Assembly: GCA_048264125.1 (NCBI GenBank)
Contig: JBLXDM010000002.1
Span: forward strand, 434,001 to 498,000
DNA from: M1-B18 sp048264125
GTDB lineage: Bacteria; Bacillota; Clostridia; Peptostreptococcales; Natronincolaceae
Reading direction: 5' to 3'
DNA length: 64,000 nt
The notes beneath the pieces were generated by a model, which did no database searches, was not told where the DNA came from, and was given only the letters and a program-made list of their open reading frames with translations. A program made the position numbers and the translations under genes. Of this stretch, positions 52,837 through 61,118 are shown piece after piece (within the stretch, counting starts at the first letter, position 1; every line of letters starts with the position of its first letter).

Positions 52837-53581
52837 TCTCTAGGTGCTCTTTGCTATAGATTTCCAGCACCTTCTCCGTATAGTTGCCGGCTTCATCATA
52901 AATGACTATAGGGTCTAAAAATAACAGCTCCGGCTGAGCTGATTTTCTGAATTCTATTAGCAATAAATTGGGCTTTTTATTGTAGCCGGATTGCACAAAT
53001 TGAATTTTTTTAGGCTCCAGCCTGTAGCTTCTGCCTAAGCACATGATATCTACCAAGCGTTGGGGTCTATGGACCATAAATAAGCTGCCCCTAAACTTCA
53101 GCAGCCTTGAAGCCACCTTCATGACATCCTCCAGGGTGCACATTACCTCATGTCTGGAAATCGCCTTGTTGTCATTGGGATTAATAAGCCCCTCAGCATG
53201 CATATAGGGGGGATTTACGGTTACGGCATCATACATATTTGCCTCCAATACCCCTTGAGCCTCCCTTAGATCCATATTTAAAACCTTAATCCTGCTCTCC
53301 AGGTTATTTAGCCTAACGCTTCTAGAGGCCATCTCTGCCATTTTCTCCTGTATTTCTACCGCTACAACCTGTGAGGTGGGGTTTTTCCCCGCCAGCAAAA
53401 TAGGTATTATGCCTGTCCCCGTTCCAAGATCCACAACCCTGGAATTCTTCTTCAGCGCTGCAAAATTAGCCAGCAAAACCGCATCTATGCCAAAGCAAAA
53501 GCAATTTGGATCCTGTATTATTTTCAAACCATTTATTTGGAGGTCGTCAATTCTCTCTCCCGGGTATATCAGCTCTTCCAT
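52814..53581 (-). CDS. N6-adenine tRNA methyltransferase, TrmN6/YabB-like
   Basis: 255 aa with SAM motif VVDLGTGTGIIPILLAG (about 46) and the N6-adenine catalytic motif AVTVNPPYMHAEG (about 122). It corresponds to B. subtilis YabB, found upstream of rsmI there too, and is related to the E. coli enzyme that modifies tRNA-Val A37. It forms an operon with rsmI. Confidence 0.9.
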   Translation of the reverse strand: MEELIYPGERIDDLQINGLKIIQDPNCFCFGIDAVLLANFAALKKNSRVVDLGTGTGIIPILLAGKNPTSQVVAVEIQEKMAEMASRSVRLNNLESRIKVLNMDLREAQGVLEANMYDAVTVNPPYMHAEGLINPNDNKAISRHEVMCTLEDVMKVASRLLKFRGSLFMVHRPQRLVDIMCLGRSYRLEPKKIQFVQSGYNKKPNLLLIEFRKSAQPELLFLDPIVIYDEAGNYTEKVLEIYSKEHLEIGDDSAE

Positions 53582-53670
53582 AAAAGACTACTAGCTCCTT
53601 TATTTGCATGTTTTTCTCATATATTATAACACTTTTGCCGGGTTTAAAACATGAAATATTTGCATTGGGG

Positions 53671-53719
53671 AACAACCCCCCATTTAATAGGAAACAAACG
53701 AACATTCCTACGAAATAAA
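53671..53719. repeat. Dispersed hairpin-chain repeat, partial copy C
   Basis: AACAACCCCCCATTTAATAGG then AAACAAACGAACATTCCTACGAAATAAA corresponds to the last third of copies A and B, again with compensating stem changes (AATAGGAA with TTCCTACG-type arm). It directly adjoins the terminator at 53716-53752. Confidence 0.7.
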
Positions 53720-53752
53720 AAAAAGCCCTTGTGGATTGTATTCCAACAAGGG
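53716..53752 (-). terminator. Intrinsic terminator after repeat-rich exported protein gene
   Basis: CCCTTGT/ACAAGGG stem (53726-53752) followed on the minus strand by a run of eight Ts. Confidence 0.88.
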
Positions 53753-53772
53753 TCTTATCTGTAGTCAATATT

Positions 53773-54996
53773 CTATTTTTCTCCTATGGCTACTACCACA
53801 CCATCTTTTATATATACTACAGCCTGTATTCCCACAGAAATAGTCGATAGCTGAAGGTCACTGCTAACGTTATAGCTCTTAATCTCATTGCCTATTTTAA
53901 GCTTTATTGTGTATTTATCCATATCCTTTGCCACCAGCTGACCCTCTATAGTTGTTAGTGCATTGTTGACCGCCAGCTCAATGATCTGTCCGTTTTTCAC
54001 CTTAACCTCTACATTCATTTCAGCTTTAAGATCGCCGATGGCCTTTGTTATACCGCTGATTTTTATTACTGCGTTGCTGGCTATCGTGTAGAGCTCCTCC
54101 TTATTTCCATAAGTCAGGATAATCTCCTTAGTGCGGGTATTCACAGCTTTAACAATCGCCTTAATTTCGGTTATCTCTGTTGATGCAGCATAAAGTGTTT
54201 TTATATCCATAACGTCTACATACAGCTCCACTGCCATGTCTGCTGCAAGTCCGTTGAAGGACTTCAGTTGATTGTCTATATAAATTTTAGAATCGTTTTT
54301 TACATAATATAGCTGATATTGGCTTCCCTTTTCCACAACTATGGTTTTATTATTGCTGTCCAGAGAGTGTATAACCCCTGTTACCTTAGTATTTTCGGTT
54401 GTGGTAACCTCCACCAGCACCACCTTTTTATCCTCTATTTTTATCTTCGCCACCATATTTACTGCTAAACTGTCTATGGTTTTTACTACACCGTTTATTT
54501 TAATTATGGTATTATTCTCCAGGTCTAATTCTCTTAGCTTTGTGCTGCTGTCAACCTGTAAATGCAGCTCTCTGTCCTTCTTATCGATGGATTTAATCGT
54601 TCCGGTTATCTCCTCAACTTGCTTACGGCTTTCCTCCAGCAGCTTAATTTCTGTAATGGTATTTTGGCTATTGAGCTTTAAATAGACCTTATCACTGACC
54701 TTTAGCTCCTTTAATTCAATACTTTTATTGTCCAGCTTGATTTTGGCATCCTTGGCCACCAGTAGCTTTATAAGAGCCGTACCATCCTGTATTGTAATTC
54801 TTCTGTTGGCAGCATCTAATTCCTTAATTTCAGTCTGATAGCTTCTGTTGTACTCTATGTTCAAGAACTTCTTAAATATGCCGTAGGGGAGGCTGCCCTT
54901 CTTTTCATGTCCCTGCGGATTAAAAGCCATTACACTGCTGGCTGCCAAGCTAAACACCATGATTATTACCAGCATTCCTACTATTTTTCTTTTCAT
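53773..54996 (-). CDS. Exported protein with tandem beta repeats
   Basis: 407 aa with a signal peptide (MLVIIMVFSLAASSVMAFN). After about residue 55 there are roughly five or six repeats of 65-70 aa of the form ...EITGTIKSIDKKDRELHLQV ... TIIKINGVVKTIDSLAVNMVAKIKIEDKKVVLVEV, each probably a small beta-barrel-like unit. No anchor or catalytic motif is seen. Not recognised by name; similar repeats occur in clostridial wall-associated proteins. Flanked by a terminator, so it is monocistronic. Confidence 0.75.
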   Translation of the reverse strand: MKRKIVGMLVIIMVFSLAASSVMAFNPQGHEKKGSLPYGIFKKFLNIEYNRSYQTEIKELDAANRRITIQDGTALIKLLVAKDAKIKLDNKSIELKELKVSDKVYLKLNSQNTITEIKLLEESRKQVEEITGTIKSIDKKDRELHLQVDSSTKLRELDLENNTIIKINGVVKTIDSLAVNMVAKIKIEDKKVVLVEVTTTENTKVTGVIHSLDSNNKTIVVEKGSQYQLYYVKNDSKIYIDNQLKSFNGLAADMAVELYVDVMDIKTLYAASTEITEIKAIVKAVNTRTKEIILTYGNKEELYTIASNAVIKISGITKAIGDLKAEMNVEVKVKNGQIIELAVNNALTTIEGQLVAKDMDKYTIKLKIGNEIKSYNVSSDLQLSTISVGIQAVVYIKDGVVVAIGEK

Positions 54997-55277
54997 TCAA
55001 AATTCCTCCTTCAATATAGTTCATTTATTTACCATATATTACGTCCATAGAAGAAGCTTTTAGGGATACCAATTGAAAATGTTATGATATTGAAATATTT
55101 GCCTATATCCTATATAGCTTTAGACGTGGCCGGTTTGCTTTTGTTTCATTTTATGAAGCCAGAGGAGCTTATATATGTGATATTTCAATGACAATATAGT
55201 GACGGAATATTACAAAGCAAAGCGCTTACTGTATTTTTTATAGGGACTCCTGAACTCCTATATATTCTATATACAAC

Positions 55278-55363
55278 GTTAAAAGTTTATCGCCCATTGC
55301 CTAGGGCTAATAACATTTAATAATTATACAAATTAGCCCGCATCTTTATTATGCAATTTCCTC
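55278..55363. repeat. Dispersed repeat, copy 3
   Basis: GTTAAAAGTTTATCGC (compare GTCAAAAGTTTATCGC at 32910-32925), an internal GGCTAAT/ATTAGCC hairpin, and TTTATTATGCAATTTCCTC (compare 32961-32979 and 47118-47133). Confidence 0.55.
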
Positions 55364-55418
55364 AAATAATAAGAGAGCTGATTTATTCCTGATAGACTCA
55401 AGAAGAATCAGCTCTCTA
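55362..55418 (-). terminator. Terminator after zntA
   Basis: AGAGAGCTGAT (55372-55382) pairs with ATCAGCTCTCT (55408-55418) around a 25-nt loop; followed by TATTATTTG on the minus strand. Confidence 0.7.
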
Positions 55419-55430
55419 TTTAAGCTTAAG

Positions 55431-57656
55431 CTATATATCCTTTACATTCAACACCCTCATGGCATTCAGCACCGCTATTAAAGCCACTCCAACATCTGCA
55501 AATACTGCCTCCCACATGGTTGCCAGACCTCCTGCCCCCAGTGCCAGTACTATGGCCTTTACGCCAAAGGAGAAGATGATGTTCTGCCATACAATTTTAT
55601 TGGTTTTCTTAGCAATTCTTATGGCTGATACCAGCTTCAAGGGCTCATCCTTCATCAGAACCACATCTGCCGCCTCGATGGCTGCATCTGAGCCCAGACC
55701 TCCCATTGCTACACCGATGTCAGCCTTTGCCAATACCGGTGCATCATTTATTCCGTCTCCAACGAAGACCAGCTTCTTTTTAGGCCCTCTCTTCTGCTCT
55801 AAAAGCTCCAGCATATTAACCTTTTGATCCGGCAGAAGCTCAGGATATACCTCTGTAATACCCAGCTCTCCTGCCACCTGCATAGCCACCGCCTTGCTGT
55901 CTCCCGTCAGCATTGCAATATTTTTGACTCCTATTTTCCTTAGCTCCTCTATTGCTCTACGGGAATCCTCCTTAACTTCATCTGCTATGATGATATATCC
56001 GGAGTAGCTGCCCCCTATGGCTATATAAAGCACTGTACCTGCTGTGGAAGGTGCACTATAGGCAATGCCTTCTCTGTCCAACAGCTTTCCATTACCGGCC
56101 AAAACTCTCTTGCCCTTTATTTTTGCCATTACACCATAGCCCATCAGCTCTTGATATTCCTCAACTTGTTCCTTGTCAATTTCCTTCTCATAAGCCTTCA
56201 ATAGGGATAGGGCAATGGGGTGATTTGAATAGGCCTCAGCATAGGCTGCATATTCCAGCAGCTCCTCACCGTCCATATTTACAGCTGCAATTTCCTTTAC
56301 CTTGAAAATACCCTTTGTCAAAGTTCCTGTTTTATCAAACACTACGGTGTCAACATTATTTAACCCTTCTAAATAGTTGCCGCCTTTAATTAAAATGCCA
56401 TTCCTAGAGGCCCCACCGATGCCTCCAAAGAAGCCAAGGGGAATAGATATCACCAAGGCGCATGGGCAAGAAACTACTAAAAATACCAGTGCTCTATAAA
56501 TCCAATCAGTGAAGGTAGCTCCCTCTATTACTAGAGGAGGTATTACTGCCATAGCCGCCGCGGTAATTACCACAACAGGCGTATAGTATCTCGCAAATTT
56601 TGTTATAAATTTCTCTATTGGTGCCTTTTTACTGCTGGCCCTCTCCACCATTTCCAATATTCTGGATACTGTCGATTCTCCAAAGACCTTTTCCACCTCA
56701 ATGGTCAATAATCCACCTTTATTTATAAAGCCTGCAAGTACAGCGCTGCCCATTTCAACATCCCTGGGTATGGACTCTCCTGTTAGGGCAGAGGTATCCA
56801 CTGTAGAAAAGCCCTCCAGCACAACCCCGTCCAAAGGGATCTTCTCCCCAGGCTTTACTATTAGCTGCTGCCCTACCATGACCTCCTCAGGCTTTACTCT
56901 CTTTTCCTCAGTCCCTATCTTCAGATTAGCATAGTCAGGTCTTATATCCATTAAGCTTCCTATAGACTTTCGTGAACGATCAACCGCCAGCTCTTGAAAA
57001 AACTCTCCCACTTGGTAGAAGAGCATAACCGCTGCCCCCTCAGGAAATTCTCCAATGGCAAAGGCCCCTATGGTCGCAATTGCCATCAAAAAGTTTTCGT
57101 CAAAGATTTGACCCCTGAGTATGTTTTTACCGGCCCTTAGAAGAACCTCTCCTCCTATGAGAAGATAGCTGATTAAATACATTGAAAATTCTATACCCCC
57201 ACCGGGCTTTATTATAATCGCTGCCAAAAATATAGCGGCACCTATCGCCAGCTTAATAAGCTCTCCTTTATTGGAGTAGTCCGAATGCGCATGGTCATGT
57301 CCCCCATCCTTCTCCCCATGATGATCATGGTGGTTCTGGTGATGATCGTGATGATGGTCGTGGTGGCCATCCTCATCAGCGTGATTATGGGCCTCCTGGC
57401 AGGCTTCTTCCTTAACCGTCTCTAGCCTGTTCTTAACCACTACCTCCGGCTCCAGCTTCTTAACTATTTTTTCTACCTCACCGATTAATGCGGATAAATT
57501 TGAGGTGGACTTTGCATCAATATATAGTACATTGCTAACTAGGTTTAAGGCGGCGGTATCTACCTCCTGCAATTCGTTAACCTTCGCCTCTATTTTGGCT
57601 GCACAGCCAGCACAGCATAGCCCTTCTAAAGTCAATTCTAATTTTCCTGCACTCAT
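55431..57656 (-). CDS. zntA: Zn/Cd/Pb-exporting P1B-type ATPase
   Basis: 741 aa: an N-terminal heavy-metal-associated domain (GLCCAGCAAKIE, about 11-22), a His/Asp-rich linker (about 88-130), eight or so membrane helices, the ion-pathway motif SCPCALVIS (about 395), phosphorylation site DKTGTLTKG (about 439) and hinge GDGINDAPVLAKADIGVAMG (about 638). This is the CadA/ZntA group. It is co-transcribed with the ArsR/CadC-type regulator gene 24 bp upstream. The exact metal preference is inferred. Confidence 0.94.
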   Translation of the reverse strand: MSAGKLELTLEGLCCAGCAAKIEAKVNELQEVDTAALNLVSNVLYIDAKSTSNLSALIGEVEKIVKKLEPEVVVKNRLETVKEEACQEAHNHADEDGHHDHHHDHHQNHHDHHGEKDGGHDHAHSDYSNKGELIKLAIGAAIFLAAIIIKPGGGIEFSMYLISYLLIGGEVLLRAGKNILRGQIFDENFLMAIATIGAFAIGEFPEGAAVMLFYQVGEFFQELAVDRSRKSIGSLMDIRPDYANLKIGTEEKRVKPEEVMVGQQLIVKPGEKIPLDGVVLEGFSTVDTSALTGESIPRDVEMGSAVLAGFINKGGLLTIEVEKVFGESTVSRILEMVERASSKKAPIEKFITKFARYYTPVVVITAAAMAVIPPLVIEGATFTDWIYRALVFLVVSCPCALVISIPLGFFGGIGGASRNGILIKGGNYLEGLNNVDTVVFDKTGTLTKGIFKVKEIAAVNMDGEELLEYAAYAEAYSNHPIALSLLKAYEKEIDKEQVEEYQELMGYGVMAKIKGKRVLAGNGKLLDREGIAYSAPSTAGTVLYIAIGGSYSGYIIIADEVKEDSRRAIEELRKIGVKNIAMLTGDSKAVAMQVAGELGITEVYPELLPDQKVNMLELLEQKRGPKKKLVFVGDGINDAPVLAKADIGVAMGGLGSDAAIEAADVVLMKDEPLKLVSAIRIAKKTNKIVWQNIIFSFGVKAIVLALGAGGLATMWEAVFADVGVALIAVLNAMRVLNVKDI

Positions 57657-57680
57657 CTAAATCTCCCCTTTTTTTGCAGC

Positions 57681-58043
57681 TTACTTGTGGGCTAAATGCT
57701 CAAAGCCTAGCTGGAATATATTTTTAACGTGCTCATCGTCTAGGGAATAATAAACAACCTTTCCCTCCTTTTTAAACTTTACAAGGCGGGCCTGCTTTAG
57801 AACCCTTAGCTGGTGGGAAATAGCTGATTGATTCATTCCCAAAAGCGCTGCAATATCACATACGCACATTTCCTCCTGCAAAAGTGCGTATAAAATTTTA
57901 ACCCTGGTACTATCCCCTAAGACCTTGAAGAGGTCGGCTACATCATATAGTCTCTCCTCCCGGGGCATTTCCCCTCTGACTCTTTCTATGACATCCTCAT
58001 GGATAGCATTGCAGCTACAGGTCTCAATTTGCTGTTTCTTCAT
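57681..58043 (-). CDS. cadC: ArsR/SmtB-family metal sensor, CadC-like
   Basis: 120 aa from ATG 58043 after GAGGAGTGATGAT. A winged helix-turn-helix (about 45-95) with MCVCDIAALLGMNQSAISHQLRVL follows an N-terminal ETCSCNAIHED. The CxC in the arm and the CVC in helix 4 form the CadC-type Cd/Pb/Zn site, and the C-terminal DDEHVKNIFQLGFEHL supplies the helix-5 Zn site (Asp, His, Glu/His), so both sites look intact. It should repress its own operon with zntA until metal binds. Confidence 0.92.
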   Translation of the reverse strand: MKKQQIETCSCNAIHEDVIERVRGEMPREERLYDVADLFKVLGDSTRVKILYALLQEEMCVCDIAALLGMNQSAISHQLRVLKQARLVKFKKEGKVVYYSLDDEHVKNIFQLGFEHLAHK

Positions 58044-58061
58044 ATCATCACTCCTCTGAAT

Positions 58062-58081
58062 ATATGAACATGTATTCATAT
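58062..58081. promoter_or_regulatory. CadC/SmtB-type operator
   Basis: Near-perfect palindrome ATATGAACATGTATTCATAT just before the regulator start, matching the ATATGAA/TTCATAT arms of ArsR/SmtB operators. Confidence 0.75.
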
Positions 58082-58092
58082 GTTATATATTT

Positions 58093-58121
58093 AATATATG
58101 CCTTTTCCCTTAGCTTTGCAA
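58093..58121 (-). promoter_or_regulatory. Promoter of cadC-zntA
   Basis: Minus strand TTGCAA (58116-58121), 17 nt, TATATT (58093-58098); the operator lies immediately downstream. Confidence 0.6.
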
Positions 58122-58138
58122 TACTTTTTTTGCAAAAC

Positions 58139-58164
58139 AAAAAAAAATCCCGGTCTAAGGGATT
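58139..58164 (-). terminator. Intrinsic terminator after rsgI
   Basis: AATCCC/GGGATT stem followed on the minus strand by nine Ts. Confidence 0.8.
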
Positions 58165-58231
58165 TTTATGACTGAAAAATCGGATTTGCGTAGTTTAAAA
58201 ATCTTCGGGTTTGTTTTCGGCATCATATCCC

Positions 58232-59371
58232 CTATTGGGGGATTTTTTTATTGAAGCCTCCATTATTTTTAACCTTGCCACCATTACCTTTATTGTTGCC
58301 GTTGTCATCATTGCTATTTTTATTATTATTATTATTATTATTTTTATTATTGTTGATATTATTCTTGTTATCCTTCTTGTTATTGTTGTTATCTTTATTG
58401 TCGCTGCTACTGTTATTTCCTCTGCCATTACTATTTTGCTTATTATCCTTTATATGCCCATTGTTTCTGGAAAAAGGATTTTCCCTTACCATAGGGCTTT
58501 TTGCTTCTGTAGCCTCGCCTCCGGCCTTCTCCTTTTTTCTTTCTCTTTCCCTAGAGGTCTTTTCCTCCTCCTTGGTCGACTTCTTTTCCTCTCTTTTCTG
58601 CTGCCTCTGATCCTTTATGCCTTGCTTTTCAAGAGCCTCATTTACCAGCTCCTTTACTCCCCTTCCCTTAGCCACATTGTAGTCCACAGTACTATTATCC
58701 TTTTCCTCTAATTGCTTTATTATTTCCATTCTGCCGACTGATAGCTGTTCCTCATTGGCCTTCTCAAGGGTTTCCTTATCGGAGGTGACTGTATATAAAT
58801 GTATTGTCTTACCGGAAATCTCCCTTGCCTCTATAGTGTCCTTCAGCTCCGAAAGAAGCCTCTCCATGCCCTGAAGTCCTTTTTCATTTTCCCCCAAAGC
58901 CACTGAAGCCACCAGCACATAGCCCTCCTCATCTGGCATAAATCCCTTTAGAGCTGCAAGCTGAATAGCTTTATCTATAGCCTCAACTGGAGTTTTATTT
59001 ACCAGCTGCTTTAAAGGCAGCTGCCTAGCCTCCGAATTCAGTGCCCTTACTGCTATTACACGGTTTTCGTGGAGACTTAGCTCTATACTGGGATTTATGT
59101 CAATTGTAAGTATTGCAGTTGCCTGTACTCCTGCTTGCCATCCTTTAAGGAATGTAAAGGTTGAGAGGATTAATAATACTACTGCAGCAGCTGCAGCAAT
59201 ATAGCTGTAGTAGCTTCTCTTTTTTTTATATATGACATCTCCAGAGGAAAACACAACCTCCATGCCCTCCTTAACATCATCTTGCCTCATTATCTCCTTA
59301 AATTGGCAGTCGGAGGTCATTACCATCATAGAGGCTTCTCTTATCTCTAATACACATCCTCTTTCCTCCAC
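58232..59371 (-). CDS. rsgI: RsgI-family anti-sigma-I factor with Asn-rich tail
   Basis: About 379 aa from GTG 59371 with AAAGGGGGG 7 nt upstream; it begins one base after sigI stops. An N-terminal RsgI_N domain (about 1-50) binds SigI, a membrane helix follows (about 55-75), then the external domain with TIDINPSIELSLHENRVI (about 88), where family members self-cleave at Asn-Pro. The tail is first Lys/Glu-rich (about 260-295) and then a 90-residue Asn/Lys/Asp low-complexity run. No carbohydrate-binding domain is attached, unlike in cellulolytic Clostridia. Confidence 0.93.
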   Translation of the reverse strand: MEERGCVLEIREASMMVMTSDCQFKEIMRQDDVKEGMEVVFSSGDVIYKKKRSYYSYIAAAAAVVLLILSTFTFLKGWQAGVQATAILTIDINPSIELSLHENRVIAVRALNSEARQLPLKQLVNKTPVEAIDKAIQLAALKGFMPDEEGYVLVASVALGENEKGLQGMERLLSELKDTIEAREISGKTIHLYTVTSDKETLEKANEEQLSVGRMEIIKQLEEKDNSTVDYNVAKGRGVKELVNEALEKQGIKDQRQQKREEKKSTKEEEKTSRERERKKEKAGGEATEAKSPMVRENPFSRNNGHIKDNKQNSNGRGNNSSSDNKDNNNNKKDNKNNINNNKNNNNNNNKNSNDDNGNNKGNGGKVKNNGGFNKKIPQ

Positions 59372-59372
59372 C

Positions 59373-60101
59373 CTAAACCCCCCTTTCAATTTCAGAGATA
59401 TAGTACTTCATGGTGTCTAAATTACTGTCCAGTATTAACACAATTGCAATTATGAACTTCCTGCTTCTTTGTAAAATTTTATTGGATACCTTCAGCTGTG
59501 CTATTAGCTTACTCGAAGGTAGATTTTGTGTTCTGAGGAGTCTTTCCCTTAGCTCTTCACTTTCAAAAATATGTCTTGCAATTTTTATGGCCATAAGCCT
59601 TGTATCGATATGCTTTGGGGATTCATTAACTAAATCCTCCAGGGTTACATTAAATCCAGCCATTCGTTTAACAAGAAGCTTAAGGTCCTCCTCAGCCTCC
59701 AATCTGCCTTCAAAGCTCTCCACTGCCACAGTCTCCAGCTGCTCCTCCGACCCTTCATTACCGCTGAAGGAGGTTAAAATTACATTTGAGCTTCTATTTT
59801 CCTTCCTCTGCTCATCAATAATTCTGCTTTTAATAACCATTGAGGCAAAGCTGAGAAAGCTGCCTCTAGTTGGATTATATTTGTCAATGGCCTCATTGAA
59901 GGCAATGAGGCTAATGCTGTATATGTCATTATTTTCTATTTCAATATATTTATTCAACTGCTGGCTTGCAGTCTTTTGAATAAATGGTATGTATTCCTTA
60001 ATGAGACTGTTTCTTTCTTCCTTGTTACCTCCCTGTATATCCTTAATCCTATCCTCGAGGGTTTGCTTTTTTCGAAAAAATCTAAGGAGTCTGGTCACCA
60101 T
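59373..60101 (-). CDS. sigI: RNA polymerase sigma factor SigI
   Basis: 242 aa, sigma-70 group 3-like SigI: a region 2 with DIYSISLIAFNEAIDKYNPTRGSFLSFASMVIKSRIIDEQRKE (about 58-101) and the C-terminal SigI-specific domain (LRTQNLPSSKLIAQLKVSNKILQRSRKFIIAIVLIL, about 188-224). SigI responds to heat or envelope/polysaccharide signals through RsgI. GGAGGTGT precedes the ATG. sigI-rsgI is the standard operon. Confidence 0.95.
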   Translation of the reverse strand: MVTRLLRFFRKKQTLEDRIKDIQGGNKEERNSLIKEYIPFIQKTASQQLNKYIEIENNDIYSISLIAFNEAIDKYNPTRGSFLSFASMVIKSRIIDEQRKENRSSNVILTSFSGNEGSEEQLETVAVESFEGRLEAEEDLKLLVKRMAGFNVTLEDLVNESPKHIDTRLMAIKIARHIFESEELRERLLRTQNLPSSKLIAQLKVSNKILQRSRKFIIAIVLILDSNLDTMKYYISEIERGV

Positions 60102-60174
60102 TACACCTCCTACTACATTATTCGTAATAGAATAATTTATTGGGTCTATAAGCTAAAATATTTTATCATTATAC

Positions 60175-60258
60175 AAAAAACCCAGCCTCCGATAAACTGT
60201 AACCTAATATGCAGCATATGCTTATATACTGCATATTAGGCTTGCTATGGCAGCTGGG
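60175..60258 (-). terminator. Branched terminator after TlpA-like gene
   Basis: Outer stem CCCAGC/GCTGGG encloses a perfect 12-bp inner hairpin CCTAATATGCAG/CTGCATATTAGG; TTTTTTG follows on the minus strand. Confidence 0.75.
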
Positions 60259-60269
60259 CGCTCTAGGTG

Positions 60270-60911
60270 CTAATTATAAAAGGAGGTCTTTATCTCCTCT
60301 ATTATTTGATCCTTAGTCATTGGTGTAGTAACTGATTTAACCACGATTCCCTCTGAATCTATAAAATATGTGGTGGGGTAGCTGCTAATATAATAGGCTG
60401 AGTTTATTTCGGATTTTTCATCTATCAGCATTTCTATTGCATCATTTCTGTCCTTAATAAAGCTTACCGTACTTTGATAGTCTAGAATATCAAAGGCGGA
60501 GGAATGTATTCCAAGAATGGCAATGTCCTCCTTGTACTGCTGCTTCACTTGGTTCAGGGCCTCAAGCTGGCTCATGGCCTCTGGGCTCCAGGTTACCCAG
60601 AAAACAATTATTACAGGCTTACCCTTAAATTGCTCTAGGCTTACTACCTCATCATTTTCATTTTTTAGCTGTAGAGAAATCGCCGTATTTCCTGGATATA
60701 TACCCACAGGATTGTTTTCTTCCTCTTCTTCAGGGTCCTTTGGCACCTCGGTATCAGGCTTTTCACTGCCTTCATTTTCTCCACCATTATTCTCCTCCAC
60801 CACCGGAGGCTCTTCATCAGGAGTCTCTACCTTTCGCTTACAGCCAATACCCATTAACAACAGCATACCGAAAATCAATAACAGTACAATCCATTTTTTA
60901 TTTTTTATCAT
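60270..60911 (-). CDS. TlpA/ResA-like thioredoxin-fold lipoprotein without redox cysteines
   Basis: 213 aa: lipoprotein signal with lipobox GIGC (Cys about 24), an acidic Pro/Glu spacer (about 30-70) and a thioredoxin-like domain (SLEQFKGKPVIIVFWVTWSPEAMSQLEAL, about 92-120; SSYPTTYFIDSEGIVVK). The usual WCxxC active site reads WSPEA, so both cysteines are missing. The cis-Pro loop (YPTTYFID) is kept. It cannot act as a normal thiol oxidoreductase; binding or chaperone function is possible. Confidence 0.88.
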   Translation of the reverse strand: MIKNKKWIVLLLIFGMLLLMGIGCKRKVETPDEEPPVVEENNGGENEGSEKPDTEVPKDPEEEEENNPVGIYPGNTAISLQLKNENDEVVSLEQFKGKPVIIVFWVTWSPEAMSQLEALNQVKQQYKEDIAILGIHSSAFDILDYQSTVSFIKDRNDAIEMLIDEKSEINSAYYISSYPTTYFIDSEGIVVKSVTTPMTKDQIIEEIKTSFYN

Positions 60912-61025
60912 AAGCTCACCTCATGGTCATAGTAGTATATATTTTTCTAATTAATTATATCAGATTTTCATCCGTAAAGCCTCTGAAAAGTCTAAAGTGT
61001 ATACGGTTATTATTTCCAACAAAGA

Positions 61026-61081
61026 TTGTCAGGGGGACGGTTCTGCCGACAACATTGTCGGCAGAACCGTCCCCCTGACAA
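61026..61081. repeat. Perfect 27-bp palindrome, REP-like
   Basis: Arms 61026-61052 and 61055-61081 are exact reverse complements separated by CA; each arm reads TTGTCAGGGGGACGG then TTCTGCCGACAA. A partial extra copy CCCCTGACAAC follows at 61084-61094. It lies between the TlpA-like gene and the yaaT terminator. GGGGACGGTTCT-type palindromes are, to my recollection, widespread REP-like repeats in Firmicutes. Confidence 0.85.
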
Positions 61082-61095
61082 CACCCCTGACAACA

Positions 61096-61115
61096 TAAAG
61101 GACCCCGAGGGGTCC
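61096..61115 (-). terminator. Terminator after yaaT
   Basis: GGACCCC/GGGGTCC stem (61100-61115), short TTTATG tail on the minus strand. Confidence 0.65.
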
Positions 61116-61118
61116 CAT

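Larger units (their letters stand above)
54997..55430. other. 434-bp intergenic region with dispersed repeat and terminator
   Basis: No gene is supported. It holds the promoter region of the repeat-rich exported protein gene at its left, the repeat copy at 55278-55363 and the zntA terminator at its right. Confidence 0.55.

Noticed and set aside
58195..58711. Several long open frames (Ile/Leu-rich on the plus strand, Ile/Thr-rich on the minus strand)
   Set aside because: They are shadows of the Asn/Lys low-complexity codons of rsgI.
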